Source: Cynocephalus volans (taxonomy: Eukaryota > Chordata > Mammalia > Dermoptera > Cynocephalidae). Taken from it: a stretch of DNA of 64,000 nt. Numbering within the stretch: position 1 is the first letter of the stretch; each line of letters opens with the position of its first letter. Positions 45,666 through 58,800 of the stretch are shown here, in pieces. Made by a program: the position numbers and the translations under genes. The notes beneath the pieces are model-generated. The model searched no databases. It had not been told where the DNA came from and saw only the letters and a list, made by a program, of their open reading frames with translations. Where the stretch lies: contig NC_084467.1 in NCBI RefSeq assembly GCF_027409185.1, positions 17,722,501-17,786,500 of the forward strand, read 5' to 3'.

Positions 45666-48600
45666 GCTCCAAAAATGGCTCCAAGCTCGGAGGAGAGGCT
45701 CAGGAGCTTGATCCCAGAACCGCCTGACTCCCAAGACAGTTCTCTTGCCATTAGGCTAGCTTGCCAGGTTCCAGCCTTGGGACACTGATGGGGGGCCTTG
45801 GTGCCCTTGACTGTAAAATGGGCATTGCAGTCCCTACCCCATGTGATCTGAGGCACTGGGTGTCCAGTTTTAGTGGGCAACGAAATCCCTTGGAAACTTG
45901 CTGTTGTCTGGGACCCATCCCAGATGTTTTGATTTTATTAGATCAGCCAAGATCTGTAGGGGCCTAGGAATCTGCACTTTTCTCCAACACCCCAAGTGAT
46001 TCCAATGCAGATAGCCCTTCACCCCCAGCCAGAGGGCTGAGCTAATAGGACGTGAAAGGTGTGAATAGTAGTAGACTCATCCTCTTCCCTCCAGAGTCCC
46101 ATGGCTATATGGGGGCAAGGAAAGGGGAGATGGATTTCTTATCTGTCAACACATACACAAGACGAGAAGTGCAGCGGGGGAGGAAAGCCTAGGGGGCTCA
46201 GCAACAAAGAGGACAGAGGGCTCAGTGAGGCTGGGTTCAAATCCCACCACTCACAGGCTCTGTGTTCTCGGGCTAATTACTTGCTCTTTCTGGATTACAG
46301 TTTCCTCCTCTGTCACATGGGCTGATAATCATACCCACCCCAGAAAGCTGACAAGGATTAAATAGGATTCTGTGTACAAAGCCTTTGACACACAGGAAGT
46401 TCTCCACAAGTTTTAGCTGTAGTTACAATGGCAGGTTGTTATCAGAATTGGGGTGCTGTGATGGTGTGAGGCTCCTCAAAGTTTATGTGCACAAAAATCA
46501 CCCGGGGTCTTGCTAAAATGCAGATTCTAATTCAGTAGGTCTCGGGCGGGAGCTTGAGCTGGGACCACACTTGAAGTAGCCAGGGTTAGGAGCAGTGGTT
46601 CAGCATTCTCATTTGTTGTGAAATTGAATTCTCTCATCTACTGGCGGTGGTTAGCATCAGGGCTGGTGGATAGCAAGCAGTAGGTAATTAACCTATTACT
46701 GGTGTTGTTGCTATTGGAGTGGTTGTGGTTATGTTCTGATGGCCATGGTGAGGGAGTTCAACGGCAAGCAAAGGAAAGGACTAAGGGTGGATCGTCTGTT
46801 TCCCCGATGCTGGGCACTGTAGTCTCCCTCCTGTTTCTCCTCCACATCCTCGACTTTCTGGTCCCCTACTGACAATTGGGCACCAGGTGCCCTGCCTTAA
46901 TTCCCCCCCCACCCCCACCCAGCACACGCACAAACACATGCCCTCCTTTCAGAGCAAGCTGCGAGCTGCGTTTATTTTTGCACGTAGCCAGGAGGAATTC
47001 TCATAGACAGCCCTGTTGGCCAGATGCAAGAGAAAAGGGGGTGTTTGTTCAAGAAACCCAGCAGGGCCCATCCAGGGAGGGACAGCCACAGCGAGGGGAC
47101 CTGGCAGAGCAGGAGACGTACTGGATGGGAAGTTAAGAGCTCCCTGTTCAAGGCTGGCCCCAGAATCTGACTTACTGTGTGACCTCAGACAAGTTGCTAC
47201 CCCTCTCTGAGCCTCAGAAAGAGGGTGTTGAGCTAGATCAGCTGCTGTAGACTCACCCGGAGAGCTTGTGTAGGAAACAGATTCTCAGGCCTGCCCCAAG
47301 CCTACAGATCAGGAACTAGGGGAACTTGCTTCCTGGTGAAACCCACAGGAAAAGGGTGAAGAGTTATGACAGCGTCACCGTCCAGGGAGGAAGCAGTGTC
47401 CAAGTCCCCCAGTCACACCTCACTTATCTAGAAACTTCAGCTACACAGAACACAGCCAGGACCCAGGAGGACACAAAGGAGGTCAGAAGCTGATATTTCA
47501 CAGCTAAGAGAGCCCAGAAGATTCATGTTTAGCAAATGAATGAATAGAAAGCATGGATGTGTTAGTTAATTAATTGATTGATTAATCTTTCTTACTCCAG
47601 AGAGTACAGGGCCTGGAGACAGATATACATAATATATGCTCAGTGAATAGCTGTCAAATGGAAGGAAGAAAAGCAAGATGGAAGGAATGTCAAAACTGTG
47701 TCCTGCCTGCAGAGAATGTAATAAAACTCTGCAGGCCCTTGGGACAATTTCCACGGGAAGCCTTGGCATTTTCAGGGGAAACAGAGGCAGACGGGGAGAA
47801 ACTTAACTGAGCATCATGAATGTGCCAGTCATACAGACATTAACCCATTTCATCCTCACAACACCCCTTGACGTGGACGTTGTCACCCCCACCCAGAGGC
47901 AAGGAGGCTGAAGCTTATTCCCCAACGACACAATGGAGAACTGAGGCCCGAGAACCTCCAGAGGGACCCACCAGCAGCGAGCACGCAGGCTTTCTGGTTC
48001 ACATTTTCTTGGAAGCCTCCTTCGTCATTTCCATTCTATGTCTTCTGCCTCCCTCACCTCGTTTTCCCATTGCTTTCTCAGATCTCATTTATGCCACCTC
48101 ATCATATATTTATCCCTATAAGCCACCTTACAGTATCTACAGAGCAAGGGAGAGAGTGAACACACCGACCAGCAGAAAGAGGTGAAAGAAGCAAAGTACA
48201 GTGACCCGAGCACCTATGATGTGTCAGGCACCAGGCCAGCTGCTCATCACGTCCCCTCACTGGCTTCTCACAAGAGACCCTCCAGGTTCATTCTAGCTTT
48301 GCCACTTCCTAGCTGGGTGACCTTGGGCAAGCCAGTCCCCTGAACTCCAAGCTTTTGTTTCCTAGGCTGCAAAATGGAGCTCTTCTGGCTAATGTTATGA
48401 GCACTAAATGAGCTACATATGGAGAGCCCCTGCCTGGCACATAGTAGGCACACAATAAAGATGGCTATTAGAAAGAACCACACACCATACAGGACACAAA
48501 TGTGAGCACCCTTATCTGTAACCTGAGACTATGGGTGGCTGTGAGGTTCAGATGAGCTCCAAGAAGAAAAAGGCTTTGCAAACTGCAAAATCCCATGCCC

Positions 48601-48672
48601 ACTTTGGGACAAATTTTTCCTTTCTCCCTCCAGCCTGAGTTTCAGCCACCCAGGCATCTGCAGGGTTTGCAG

Positions 48673-48832
48673 CAGGGACACATCAGCTGCACCACGGTGC
48701 GGGCCTGTCTGCAGGCTCCAGTTCCTGAGTTAGCTCTTCTCAGGGCAGCTCTCAGGGACACATCAGCTGCACCACGGTGCGGGCCTGTCTGCAGGCTCCA
48801 GTTCCTGAGTTAGCTCTTCTCAGGGCAGCTCT
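48673..48832 (+). repeat. Exact 80-bp tandem duplication
   Basis: Two adjacent 80-bp copies, 48673-48752 and 48753-48832, appear identical at every base. Each starts CAGGGACACATCAGC and ends CAGGGCAGCTCT. The unit is not a multiple of three and no gene is present. Confidence 0.95.
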
Positions 48833-51800
48833 CCCTATAAGCACAGGTAACCATGGGAGAGACAGCTGAGCCCTCGTTAACAAGGTGTCTCCAGACCTTG
48901 TTTGGAATACGTCAGCTACTGTGATTAAAGACAGTACATAAATGTCAGCCTCGACGGGACCCAGCCTCAGCTGGTTTCTGGGGAAGGAGACCTGAAAAAT
49001 ATGTCTTCATTCCTTCTGCTTTACAGGGCTTAGGCCATTGACGGCTTGTGTAGAGCAAGTTCACAGTGGTGGAACCTTTTCAGGACCTGCCTGGAGTGGG
49101 GAAGAGAACTTAGGATGTGGGGGTAAGAATGGAAAAGAGACAGGAAGACAGTTTTTCAGCATGCCATCAACCAGGCCAGATAATTGTGTCACTTGGAGTC
49201 ACTTTTCTCCTCAGAACCTCAGTTTCCTCATCTATAAAATGGGGACAATAATACATGTGTCCATAGGCCATTAAGAAAGTAAAGATAACATTTATAAGGT
49301 ACCCAGGGTCGTGCCTTGCACAGAGCAGGCACTCACTGCAACCAGGAAAACCAAAAAAAGGGCAGTGGGGAATCGAGCTGCATGCTTTGTATACATAAGT
49401 GCTCAATAAATGTCCCTTTAATTGGATCCAAGCTGGTAGAGGCTGAGATCCTCACTGAGATGACACTAAAATAAGTAATTGGGGGCAGAGTCTGGTGCAG
49501 GAGCACTGGTCCCAGAGTCACTGACTCACTGTGTGACCTCAGTAAGTGACTCCACTGTCTAGGACTTTGTTTCCTTACCTGTAAAATGTGGGTGGGGGGC
49601 CTTATGCCTGGCCTGGCTGGGCTCTTTCTTCTGGAACACTGTAATGAGGCCAAGGCTGGCCTGTCCAGGTCTCTGCTGGCCTCTCTTGCAGACAGGGGCA
49701 GAGAGCTTGCTCAGATCTGGGGCTCCCAGGCCTGGGTTGGAATTGGGCCCCTGTGTTGGCTACGGGACTGTGGGCACTTCCCCACACATCTTTGGGCCTG
49801 CATCTCCTTCTCAGTGGGATTGGGCAGTAGTTGCATCCAGGCCCACCGGGGCAACCTGATGTGGAGAAGTAGCACTGGACTGGAAATGGGAAGATCTGTC
49901 CCTACATCCTAGCCTGAGGGTCCACTTGCTGTGCGGCTTTGGGAACCACCTTACTCCTTTTGAGCCTCAGTTTCCCGATATGTAAAAACAAGGAGGCTGG
50001 ACCAGAAGATCTCTGGGTCTCCTCAGCTCTGGCCCATCAAATTTCTTCCAGGAAGTGAAACCATGGCTGGGAGTAAGCTGCAGAAAAAAGGGAGATTTGA
50101 TGATTAACACAGGGGCAGAAGCCATGGCAAGGGAAGCCCCTGATGCTGCTGGAGTCCCCCAGGGGGGCTGAGAGGTCAACCCAGAGCAGGGAGTGAGTTC
50201 ACCAGGCTGCAACCCGAGCCCCAGATAAAGGTGGCGTGGGGAGACCCACCTCCCAGTCCCAGGGACAGCAGGGTGAGGGCGGGGGCGGGGGAACTGAGAT
50301 TCCTTTTCACAAACTGCTTCTTAACCTCGGAAGAAGGGAATGATAGCAGCTAGCATTGACTGAGCTCCTCCTTTGTTCCAGGCTCCATCTTAGACATTTC
50401 ATATGTCTTAACTCATTTAATCTCCATGAGGTAGGTACTATTAGTATGCCCATTTCATGCACATGGAAACTGAGGTGCAGGGAGGTTGAAAAGCTTGGCC
50501 AAGGCCTCACAGTTCATGCACAGCACAGCTGGGACATGGAGTAAGATAGTCTGACCCTTCAGCTGCTCTCTTGAAGTATCGATGATGAAGAGCACTGTTT
50601 AATGAGCACCTACTATGTGACAGGCTCTGAGCCAGCAGCTTTACAGAATTATCTCCATCAACTGTAACAGCATCTTCACGAGGAAGGTGTTTTGTTACTC
50701 ACATTTCACAGATGAGGAAACGAAAGCCCAGGGAGATGAAATGCTGCCCTGGTCACACAGCTGGAATGTGGCTGGGCTGGGATTCTGACCTGGGGCCCAG
50801 GACCCTTCCACGCCACCAGCTGGACAGAAACCCTGAGTGGGGGCTAAAGCACGTGCCAGAAGAAGAGGACACAACTATGGCTAGTGCAGAATGTGACAAA
50901 AGCCCTTCAGGCCCCCACCCCAGGACATAGCTGGGTGGTGGGGAGACACCCACGAAGGGCATTTGGGGCTTTGAAGAGCTGTTGTGAGGTTCACAAGGCA
51001 TCAGAGTCATGAGGACAGGTCCTTTTTTGAGCACCTGCTTTGTCTGGGGCACTACACTAAGTGCTTTGTATTCATTGTCACTGAATTCTCATCTGTGATG
51101 TAGGTACTGTTATTATCATTCCCACTTCATGGATGAGAAAACTGAGGCTCAGACAGGAGGAGTTACTAGTACAGGGTCATACACCTTATGGGAGCCAAAC
51201 TCAGGTCCCTGTGTCTGAAAGCCGGTGCCTTTCCAATGGGCCACCCTTCCCTCCCAGGCTCAAAGTGCTCAAGCCATTGAAACTGCATGGCTTGGTGTCT
51301 GCTGCATAGCAGATACACAGCCCTGCCCCTTGCTAGCTCCCTCCCAGGGTCCTTAAAGGGTTAACTTCCCTGTGGCCCCTGGCTCGTCCCTGTCAGTACC
51401 CCCTCCTGGCCTCTGCATTATGAGGACCAGATCAGTTCCTTGCTCTAGGCAGCTGACGGGTTCTCTGCTCAGTGGTTCGTGCTCCAGATATTAAATTACT
51501 CATAAAATATTTGGCCTGTCCCCAAAGCGGCTGCTGCCTCCTCCCTGCGCTTGCCGCTCACCTCCCAACATTAGGTCAAGCTCTTCAGTAGAGGGGAGCT
51601 CAGAAAATGAGCCCAACTTCATCTTGGGGGATTGGGGGACCCGGGAAGAACGAGGCTATAGTGGGGCTGAAATTTTCCAGGGGAGAAGATATTGCCTGCA
51701 ACCCCCATTCTAGGGCCCCCAGGCCTGGCCTGAGCTTCAGACTGCTCCCCTAAATCCCAGTGCTGCAGAGTATAAAGAGCCCAGAACTGGTGACCACCCC

Positions 51801-53089
51801 AAGTCCCTCAGGACAAGACCAAGGGTGACCTGGAATAGGTTCCCATTGTCTGAGGGGCGAGTGGTCTCTCCTCTTCTACTCCCTCCCCCACTCGGTTGCT
51901 ATGACAACCACAGTGGGGGGTGGAAGGCTGGACCGCTCAGCTCCTGGCCAGGCTACCCAGCATGCTCTGCTTTCACCCAGTTTTCTCCCTCACTGCCCCT
52001 TGGCAGGCAGGGGGGTGAGGCAGATCCTGCCCTTTTACCAGTCAGTAGAGGGTTCACATCCAAGGGTCATCACCTCCAGTCCCCTGCCTTCAGGCAAGAG
52101 GTTTTCCTGTGCAGCCTCCAGGAATGGGACTTCTATGTATGTGGTTTGACAGAGAATGATTGGGGGGAGAGAGTCTCTCTTAAGCCCCCTGGAGTTAATG
52201 AAGTCAGTTAAGCCCTGGGATTAGAAGGTCGGGTCATGGGTACAGCCCATGTTTGCAGAGTAACACCCCACCCCACCCCTAGCTCCCACCAGCTGTTTCA
52301 GAAATGCCTAATGCTGGTCGTCTAGGGAACTGATGAGGGTCTGCATAGGGCATGGCAACCCCATCCTGAGGAGCCACAATCACAGACCCTCAGAGTGTAT
52401 ACCCTGCAGCCTGGGCTTTGGGAGCCTCGTCTCCCTCTTCCTGTCCAATGGAGGACACAGTTTCATAGGAGGAGTGCCTATGGTAGTATATTCTCATCAC
52501 CCTGACCTGCAGTTTCACAAATCTGACACTAAAAGAAACTGGGCTTGGCCTTTGTCATGGCTCTGATGGAGTACACCGCCACCAGGTGGCAGTAGTCACT
52601 GCCTAGGTGTAGGGTTTCCCTGAAATTCCAGATGATTTTGCAGTTTACATACCTCGACCACAACCTATAAAATGCCATTGCACTTGGACTTTTATATGAA
52701 GATTACAGGACTTTATAAATAGCCAAAGTTAAGCAGGCTTTAAACAAACTCTACGTTTTGATAGCACCGCACCTGACTCAACCACCTGCTAGCTGTGTAC
52801 CCTTGAACAAACTACTTACTCTCTTTGCCTCAGTTTCTTTATCTGCAAAAAGGAGATGATAGTATCTCCCCGGTAGAGTTGTTTGGAGGACTTAATGAGT
52901 TGATGCACATGAAGTGCTTAAAACAGTGCCTGACACAGCATTAAGCTCCTTAAATAGCTTGTTGGTTATCAATATTTAAAGATGATGCATGAAAGCGAAG
53001 TTTCAAAAATAATTTGTATTCTGAGATTCATGGACATATATCTTTCTCTGCTCAGTCTTTTATCTGGTGTTTCTAATCTGGTAATTCAT

Positions 53090-54090
53090 TTCAGGGCTGC
53101 ACTCCCAGACACCCATAATCTTCCCAGATGCCTCCACCAGCTCCCTCAGCCCCCCATTCAAGCCCATAGCCTAAGGCTATCACCTCCTAAGTGCCTGTGG
53201 GACCCATCCCCTCCTCTCTTCGTGTGCTGCCCCCTGATATCACTCCTGAACCGCTGCAACCATCTGCCTGCCTCTTGTCTGCTCCCTTCTGACCCAATCT
53301 CCTCACCACAGCCAGAATGATTTTTCTAAAATAAAAATATTCTCCTGCTCAAACGTCCTCCGTGGCCCCCCAGTGCCTCCAGGATAAAGTCCAGCCTCTT
53401 TGGCTGGGTCCCTCTCCCCCACCTCCCACTCCAGCCTCATCTCGCTGCCCTCTACTGTCAGAATGCTGTGCTCCCGCCCCAGCTGCCTCCTTGCAGTGCC
53501 CCCCCCACCCCCAAGCCTCAAGCTCTCTCGGGCTCTGTAGCCTGTGCAGAGGCTGTTTCCTCTGCCCACATCTCCTCTCTCCTTCCCCTGCCTGCCTAGC
53601 TCCTGCCTGCTCGGCCTCAAGATTTGGCTCCTGTCTCCTCTCCCCTGGCAAGCACTCCCTGATCCCCAGGCAGCCTTCAGACAGGGTGCAGACCCTTCTT
53701 AGCATGCCCTGAGCCCTCTACATGCCGGAAGGGGCTTGTCTTTGTCTGCAGAGAGATGCCCAGCACACAGCAGGCCCTCAGAGAATCTCTGGGGAATGAA
53801 TACAGGGTGTGCACTTTGCCTGCTCACCCTAGAATGTCCTCTTTCCCATCTTCTCTGTCTCAGTGCCTCCTACTCATCCTTTTAGTCCTGGCTCAAATGT
53901 CACCTCCTCCAGGAGCCTTTTGGTAACACTCACCCCCATTTTGTCCCTGCATGGTATATTTCACTCTCTCAAGGAGGCCAATGCAATAATCATGAGCTTG
54001 ACTCCACGGCTGTATCCCCAGTCCCTAGAACAGTACCTGGCAAACACTTGGAGCTCTAGAAACATGTGTCGAATGAATAAACAAATGACC
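53090..54090 (+). repeat. Long L2 LINE 3' region, two segments
   Basis: Ordered L2 3' text: CTCCTGCTCAAACGTCCTCCG, CTCCAGGATAAAGTCCAGC, CTCTGCCCACATCTCC, then at 53870-54090 CTCAAATGTCACCTCCTCCA, CCCCAGTCCCTAGAACAG and an end with CGAATGAATAAAC. MER5A follows. The two parts could be one element with a gap or two copies. Confidence 0.7.
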
Positions 54091-54106
54091 AGGATTGTGG
54101 TCGAGA

Positions 54107-54335
54107 CCAGTGGTTTTCAACCAGAGTGACGGTGCCCATTCCCCCCACCCTCCAGAGGGGACACTTGGCAACGTGTGGAGGCATTTTTTGGGGTCACAGC
54201 ACAGAGGTGCTACTGAGATCTAAGTAGAGGCCAGGGATGCTATTGCACATCCTACAATGCACAGGACAGCCCCTCACAACAAGGAGTTATCTGGCCCAAA
54301 TTGTCCAAAGTGCTGAGGATGAGAAACCTGGACTA
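54107..54335 (+). mobile_element. MER5A-like hAT DNA transposon
   Basis: Begins CAGTGGTTTTCAACC, contains GGCCAGGGATGCTATTGCAC and CATCCTACAATGCACAGGAC, and ends GAGGATGAGAAACCTGG, matching the MER5A layout in full length. It has no coding capacity. Confidence 0.85.
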
Positions 54336-54949
54336 GAGCAGGCTGCGTACAAACCTGCCTGCCTCGCACATGGGGCCCCAAGGGCAGGACTTGATTTTAT
54401 CTCTCTGTTTCCTCAGCACCCACCAGAGAGTGGGCACTCAGCCAACAATTTTTTTAATGAACTCATGGGCAACATCGCTCCTGTCCTTTTCCTCTCACCA
54501 TCTTCCACCTCTTACTTGGAGCTTGGCCTCAAACCATGTCATCAACTGCCCCTTCTGGGGCTCAAGCTTCAGCTTGCTAAGTCACTCCAGCTTCTGTCAG
54601 CCCCTTGCCTTCCTTTTCTCAGATTCTCCTGGTCCCCACAGCCACAAGGAATAAACAGACAGCAAAGGGAGACCACATTTCCAAGATCACAGGGAACTTT
54701 GCTGGGCACTGGGGACCCTGGGAGTGAGTCCTGCCCAGCCACTAACTTGCTGTGTGACTTGGCTAAGTCATAGCCTTCTCTGGGCCATAGGCTCTCAGCA
54801 CGGTGATGGGGGTGATGTATACAGACCCTCTCTGAGACTGTCCCTTCTAACAGACTACCCTAGAGGTCCCCCCTACTCCCTGCACCCAGCCCCCCTATGT
54901 TTCACTGAACATAGGGCGTGGGGGTACATAATGGAGAGCCCAGGAGTTG

Positions 54950-55345
54950 CCGTCTTTCCCGGAGCCTGGGTGCTCCAGGTGCCCTGGGCTCTCCCGCTCA
55001 GCGGGGTACCGCCATCTCCAAGGGCGCTGCTGTCAGCTGTGACCCCTGCGCCCCCAGAGGCGGCCAAACAAGTGGCCTTTGTGGTCTGGGCGCCAGCGGC
55101 CCTGCGGGGAGCGGCACAAAGGGTGGGAAGAAAGGGCGCCAATCCTCTGAGGGCCAGCCGCCGCGCGCTTTCCCACTGCGGCCCATCTGCTCCCGGGGAG
55201 CCCAGGAATGAAAGACAGGGGCCCGGGCCAGCCCAGATCCCCACGGCAAACACAGGCCTGGCCCGGGGCCTGGGAGGGGACAGGGCTGATCCCTGGGGGA
55301 GGCTGTGGTTAAAAGTGCCGCCCCAGGAAGGGGACCCAGGGCTAA
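54950..55345. other. CpG-rich patch
   Basis: About two dozen CpG dinucleotides in 400 bp (for example GCCGCCGCGCGC at about 55158), far above the surrounding DNA. It is not a SINE. It could be a small CpG island, distal enhancer or a promoter of an unannotated transcript; open frames across it (277 residues on +, 191 on -) are explained by composition and include MIR text at their ends. Confidence 0.4.
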
Positions 55346-56629
55346 TCCCTGCCTCCCCTGCGCCTTCCCTTCCCACACCCCTGCAAGGGACTGGGGAGAG
55401 TGGGGGAGGAGCTGGACCAAAGGTCCTCCCTCCCATGCCAGGCATCAATAGGGTCCTTTATATGCACTCCTATCTTTTCCTTGCAGCACCCTATTTTACA
55501 AGTGGGCTCAGCAAGGCTAAGTCACTTGCCCAAGTCACCCAGCTGCTATGTGGCTGAGCTGGGATCTCAGATCAGGGCTGAATCTAAATTCATTCATCCA
55601 TGTAGCTGAGGCTTGCTGAGCTTCTCTATGCCAGGGGTTCTACAACCATCTGTTTCTCATGGCAACCCTTTTGACAGATGCAGAAACAGAGGTCCACAGA
55701 CAGAAGGAGATTTGCTCAAAATCATAGACCCAATAAAGTCCTGGCTCTACCACTCCCCTGCATTTCAGTCCCAGCCCCCATACCTCCAGGTGCAACCTTG
55801 GGCTCTGCTGTCTCCTGGCTGCAGGTCCTCAGGCCGGTCACCTCACCTGAGGAGCCTCACTTTCCTCAAATATAAAGTGTGGACCTGTGAAGAGCGGAGT
55901 TCTGAGGCTTTGATGAGGTGATCTACTGAAGACTTTAGCTCCAGGCCTGGCACACAATAGGCGCCCAGTTATGACAGCTGCAGGTATTAAACGGCCCAGA
56001 GCAGGATGGATCCCAGAATAGGAAGAGATGGAAACAGTGAATTTCCACCCATTAATGGCTGGCCTATTAATGTGGTTGGGCTTTGTGTGGCAGAGTAAGG
56101 AAGAAGCTGGGGACAGGAGGTGCTGGATGAGAGGGAGGGGACAGCAGCTGGGGCCCAGGCTGAATCCCTTCCAGGGAGAGGACTGTGGACCAGCTGCCTC
56201 CTTCCACCCATGTGAGTCCCAGAGCCGGGAGTAGTGGAATCCACAATATCAGAGCCCAAATGCTGTTTCTTGCACACACACGCGTGCACACACGCACACA
56301 GGGTCCCAGCTCTGACCATCTCACAGATTCAAAAACTGAGGCTCAGGAAAGGGGCTGGGACTTGCTTAAGATCTCCTAGCTCCTGAGCACAGCCCAGGCT
56401 TCCAATCTCCTTCTCGCATCCCTCGATGGGATCTGGCCCTGAATCCCACTCAGTGGGATCTGGCCCTCCATGCCTTGCCCACTGAGCTGCCACACAGGGG
56501 ACAAGGGCAGGGGACAGGGTGACTAGTGCTTTTATGCTCCTGTCAAAGCTGGCTGGGTAAGCCCCTCTGCCCAACTCCATTCTCCTAGATCTGGAAATGG
56601 GCTCTGCTCAGAAAATGGAAGTGAATTTA

Positions 56630-56745
56630 TGATTCTCTCTCTCTCTCTTTTTCTCTTTCCCTCCCTGCCTCCTTCCTTCCTACCTTTCCCCCTGCTTTCT
56701 CTCTCCATTTCCGTCTCTCTTCCTCTCTCTCACATTCACACTCTC
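56630..56745 (+). repeat. Polypyrimidine tract
   Basis: About 115 bp almost purely C and T on the + strand, starting with (TC)n and containing CCTTCCTTCC. Such mirror-like tracts can form triplex DNA. No gene adjoins. Confidence 0.8.
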
Positions 56746-58533
56746 CCCTCTCCTGGCTGCTCCCTCCTCCCCCAACTCTGGCCCATGACACACTTTCTGC
56801 AGGGAGCCTGGTGGTGTCACTCTGAGCCTGTCTCTGTTCCCCTCCAGGTACCAGGGGCTCTGCTGGGAGTTTCCCTCACTGATCATGTTCCCCCTCTGGA
56901 GCATAAGGGTGCAGTTAGTGCAAGGCCATGGTTTGGGTCCAGTTCTAGCTGTGTCACTAACCTCAGGCACCTCCTTTCTCCTCTCCAAGCCTCGTGTCTT
57001 CCTCTGTGTGTGCAGTGGGTGCATGCCAAGGGCATGGACTCCACAGACACCCCCATCCCCCAGAACCAGGGCCACTGAGCAACTCGAGGAGCTGTAGAAG
57101 AACTTTATTCACCTTTGCAAATGGTCCCTCTTCCGAATCCTGGAACCTAACCTCCTGCCCAAAGCTCTCAGACTGTCCCCGTCCCAGAATAGAAGAGGCC
57201 TTGGGTCCTGACCCTAATTTACCCCCAAGATGTCACCAACTGCCTGTAAGCATTCCCAATTAACCTTGGCCTTGGGGTCACAGGAATAAGTGAGACCAAG
57301 AGTCAGGCAATGTGGGTTCAAATGCCCCCTCTGCCCCACACCTGAGGGTGTGGGACAAGTCTCTTTACCTCGGCCTCAACGCTCCTCATCAGTGAACTGG
57401 GGAGAATTGCTGATTTGTCTGTGAAATTTAGAAAGCAGACACTGCAAAAGAAACGGGCTCATGTGACATTTCCCTGAAATCATGGTTTGGCTAATTTACA
57501 TCAGAATGTCTGCTCTGCTAAGGCCCTTTATACTTACAGGGAAACCGAGGCTGGGAGAAGGGAGGCAACCTGCTGAGGGTCCGACAGCAAGTGGCCGCAG
57601 CGTCCAGACTTGAATTCCGGCCCGACTGTCAGCAGTTATCAAAGCCAGCTGAACCCAGGAGGAAGCTCAAAGGCCTGCTTCCTTATTCACAAAGAGGCAC
57701 CCTCATTAAAACATGGCCAACGGCTGAGGTGGCTGGGGAGATGGGCTGCGTGTGCAGGAAAAGAAAATTCATGATCCCACACAGACTGCACCGAGGCAAG
57801 GGAGCCATTCCCAGAGTCTGAGTCTGTGCTGGGCAGGGCCGGAGTGGGGCTGGGGGTGGTCAGGGAGGGCTTCCTGCAGGAGGACTGGACTCAGGACAGC
57901 CTCTCGGAGAAGACAGGACATCCAAGGAGAGTTGACCACAGCTACCATTGATTGAGCACCTGCTGTGTTCCAGACAGAGAGTAACGCAAGAGGATAGGGA
58001 TCCTATCCCCATTTTCCAGGGGAGGAAACTGAGAGGGGAGGGGCCTGCTGGACTGATGCCAAAGGGCAAGCCAGAGCCAGGCTGAAGCCAGGTCTTCGGT
58101 CCCCACACCTCCAAGCTTGTCACCACTGGGCTGCACTGCCCTTGTAGGAATAGTGTGAACAAGCATGTGTGTGTCTGGGCATGAGAAGTGGGTGGTGGAC
58201 ACATGGTCTGTCACCAGAGTGATCTGCCAGAAACAAAATGCCTCAGAAGTGGGGCGGAGGAGTTCAAGGAGGGCCTGACTGGAAAGCCACATTGAGGCCA
58301 GACTGAGAACGGTCCTTTGAGAATGCCAGGTGGAGGGGTTCACGCATTCACCCATTCTTTGATCTGATCAAATACTTTATGAGTATCTACCATGCAACAG
58401 GTACTGTTCTAGACACTAGGGACCCAGCAGTGACAAAAACAGATGGCATCTGGCCTCATGAAGCTGATCCCTTGGGGAGAAAGATGGAGCATAAATACAT
58501 AAATAGATAAGATCATTTCTCATTTCAGATGGT

Positions 58534-58800
58534 ATATTAGTCTTCTAGAGCTGCTGCCACGAAATATCACAAGCCAGGTGGCTCAAAACCACAGAAATGT
58601 ACTGTCTCACAGTTCTGGAGGCCAGAAGTCTGGAACCACGGTGTGACGGAGACACGCTCCCTTGGAAGACTCTAGGGAAGGGTCCTTCCTTGTCTCTTCC
58701 AGCTTCTGGTGGCTCCTGGCATTCCTTGGCCTGTGGCAGAATAACTCATATCTCTGCCTCCATCTTCACACGGCCTCTTCTCTGTGTCTTCTCTTAGAAA
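58534..58800 (+). mobile_element. MaLR (MLT1-like) LTR fragment
   Basis: TATTAGTCTTCTAGAGCTGC, GTACTGTCTCACAGTTCTGG and AGGCCAGAAGTCTGGAACC match the 5' half of MLT1-type LTRs. No internal retroviral sequence is seen. It is an old, decayed copy. Confidence 0.7.

Larger units (their letters stand above)
40790..53089. other. Intergenic block downstream of C1QB
   Basis: - strand MIR at about 40870-41060, 42100-42320, 43730-43865, 44080-44260, 47810-47970, 50335-50530, 50580-50800 and 51030-51240; + strand MIR at about 44285-44430, 46220-46430, 47130-47220, 48190-48470, 49170-49350, 49490-49600, 49900-50030 and 52770-52960. Elements listed separately fill much of the rest. 51300-51560 and 51830-52300 are unique without recognised features. 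No gene is seen; by synteny EPHB2 lies further right. Confidence 0.55.

Noticed and set aside
54724-55557. 277-residue + strand frame and 191-residue - strand frame
   Set aside because: Both ends consist of MIR text and the middle is the CpG-rich patch, where stops are rare; opposite frames are equally open.
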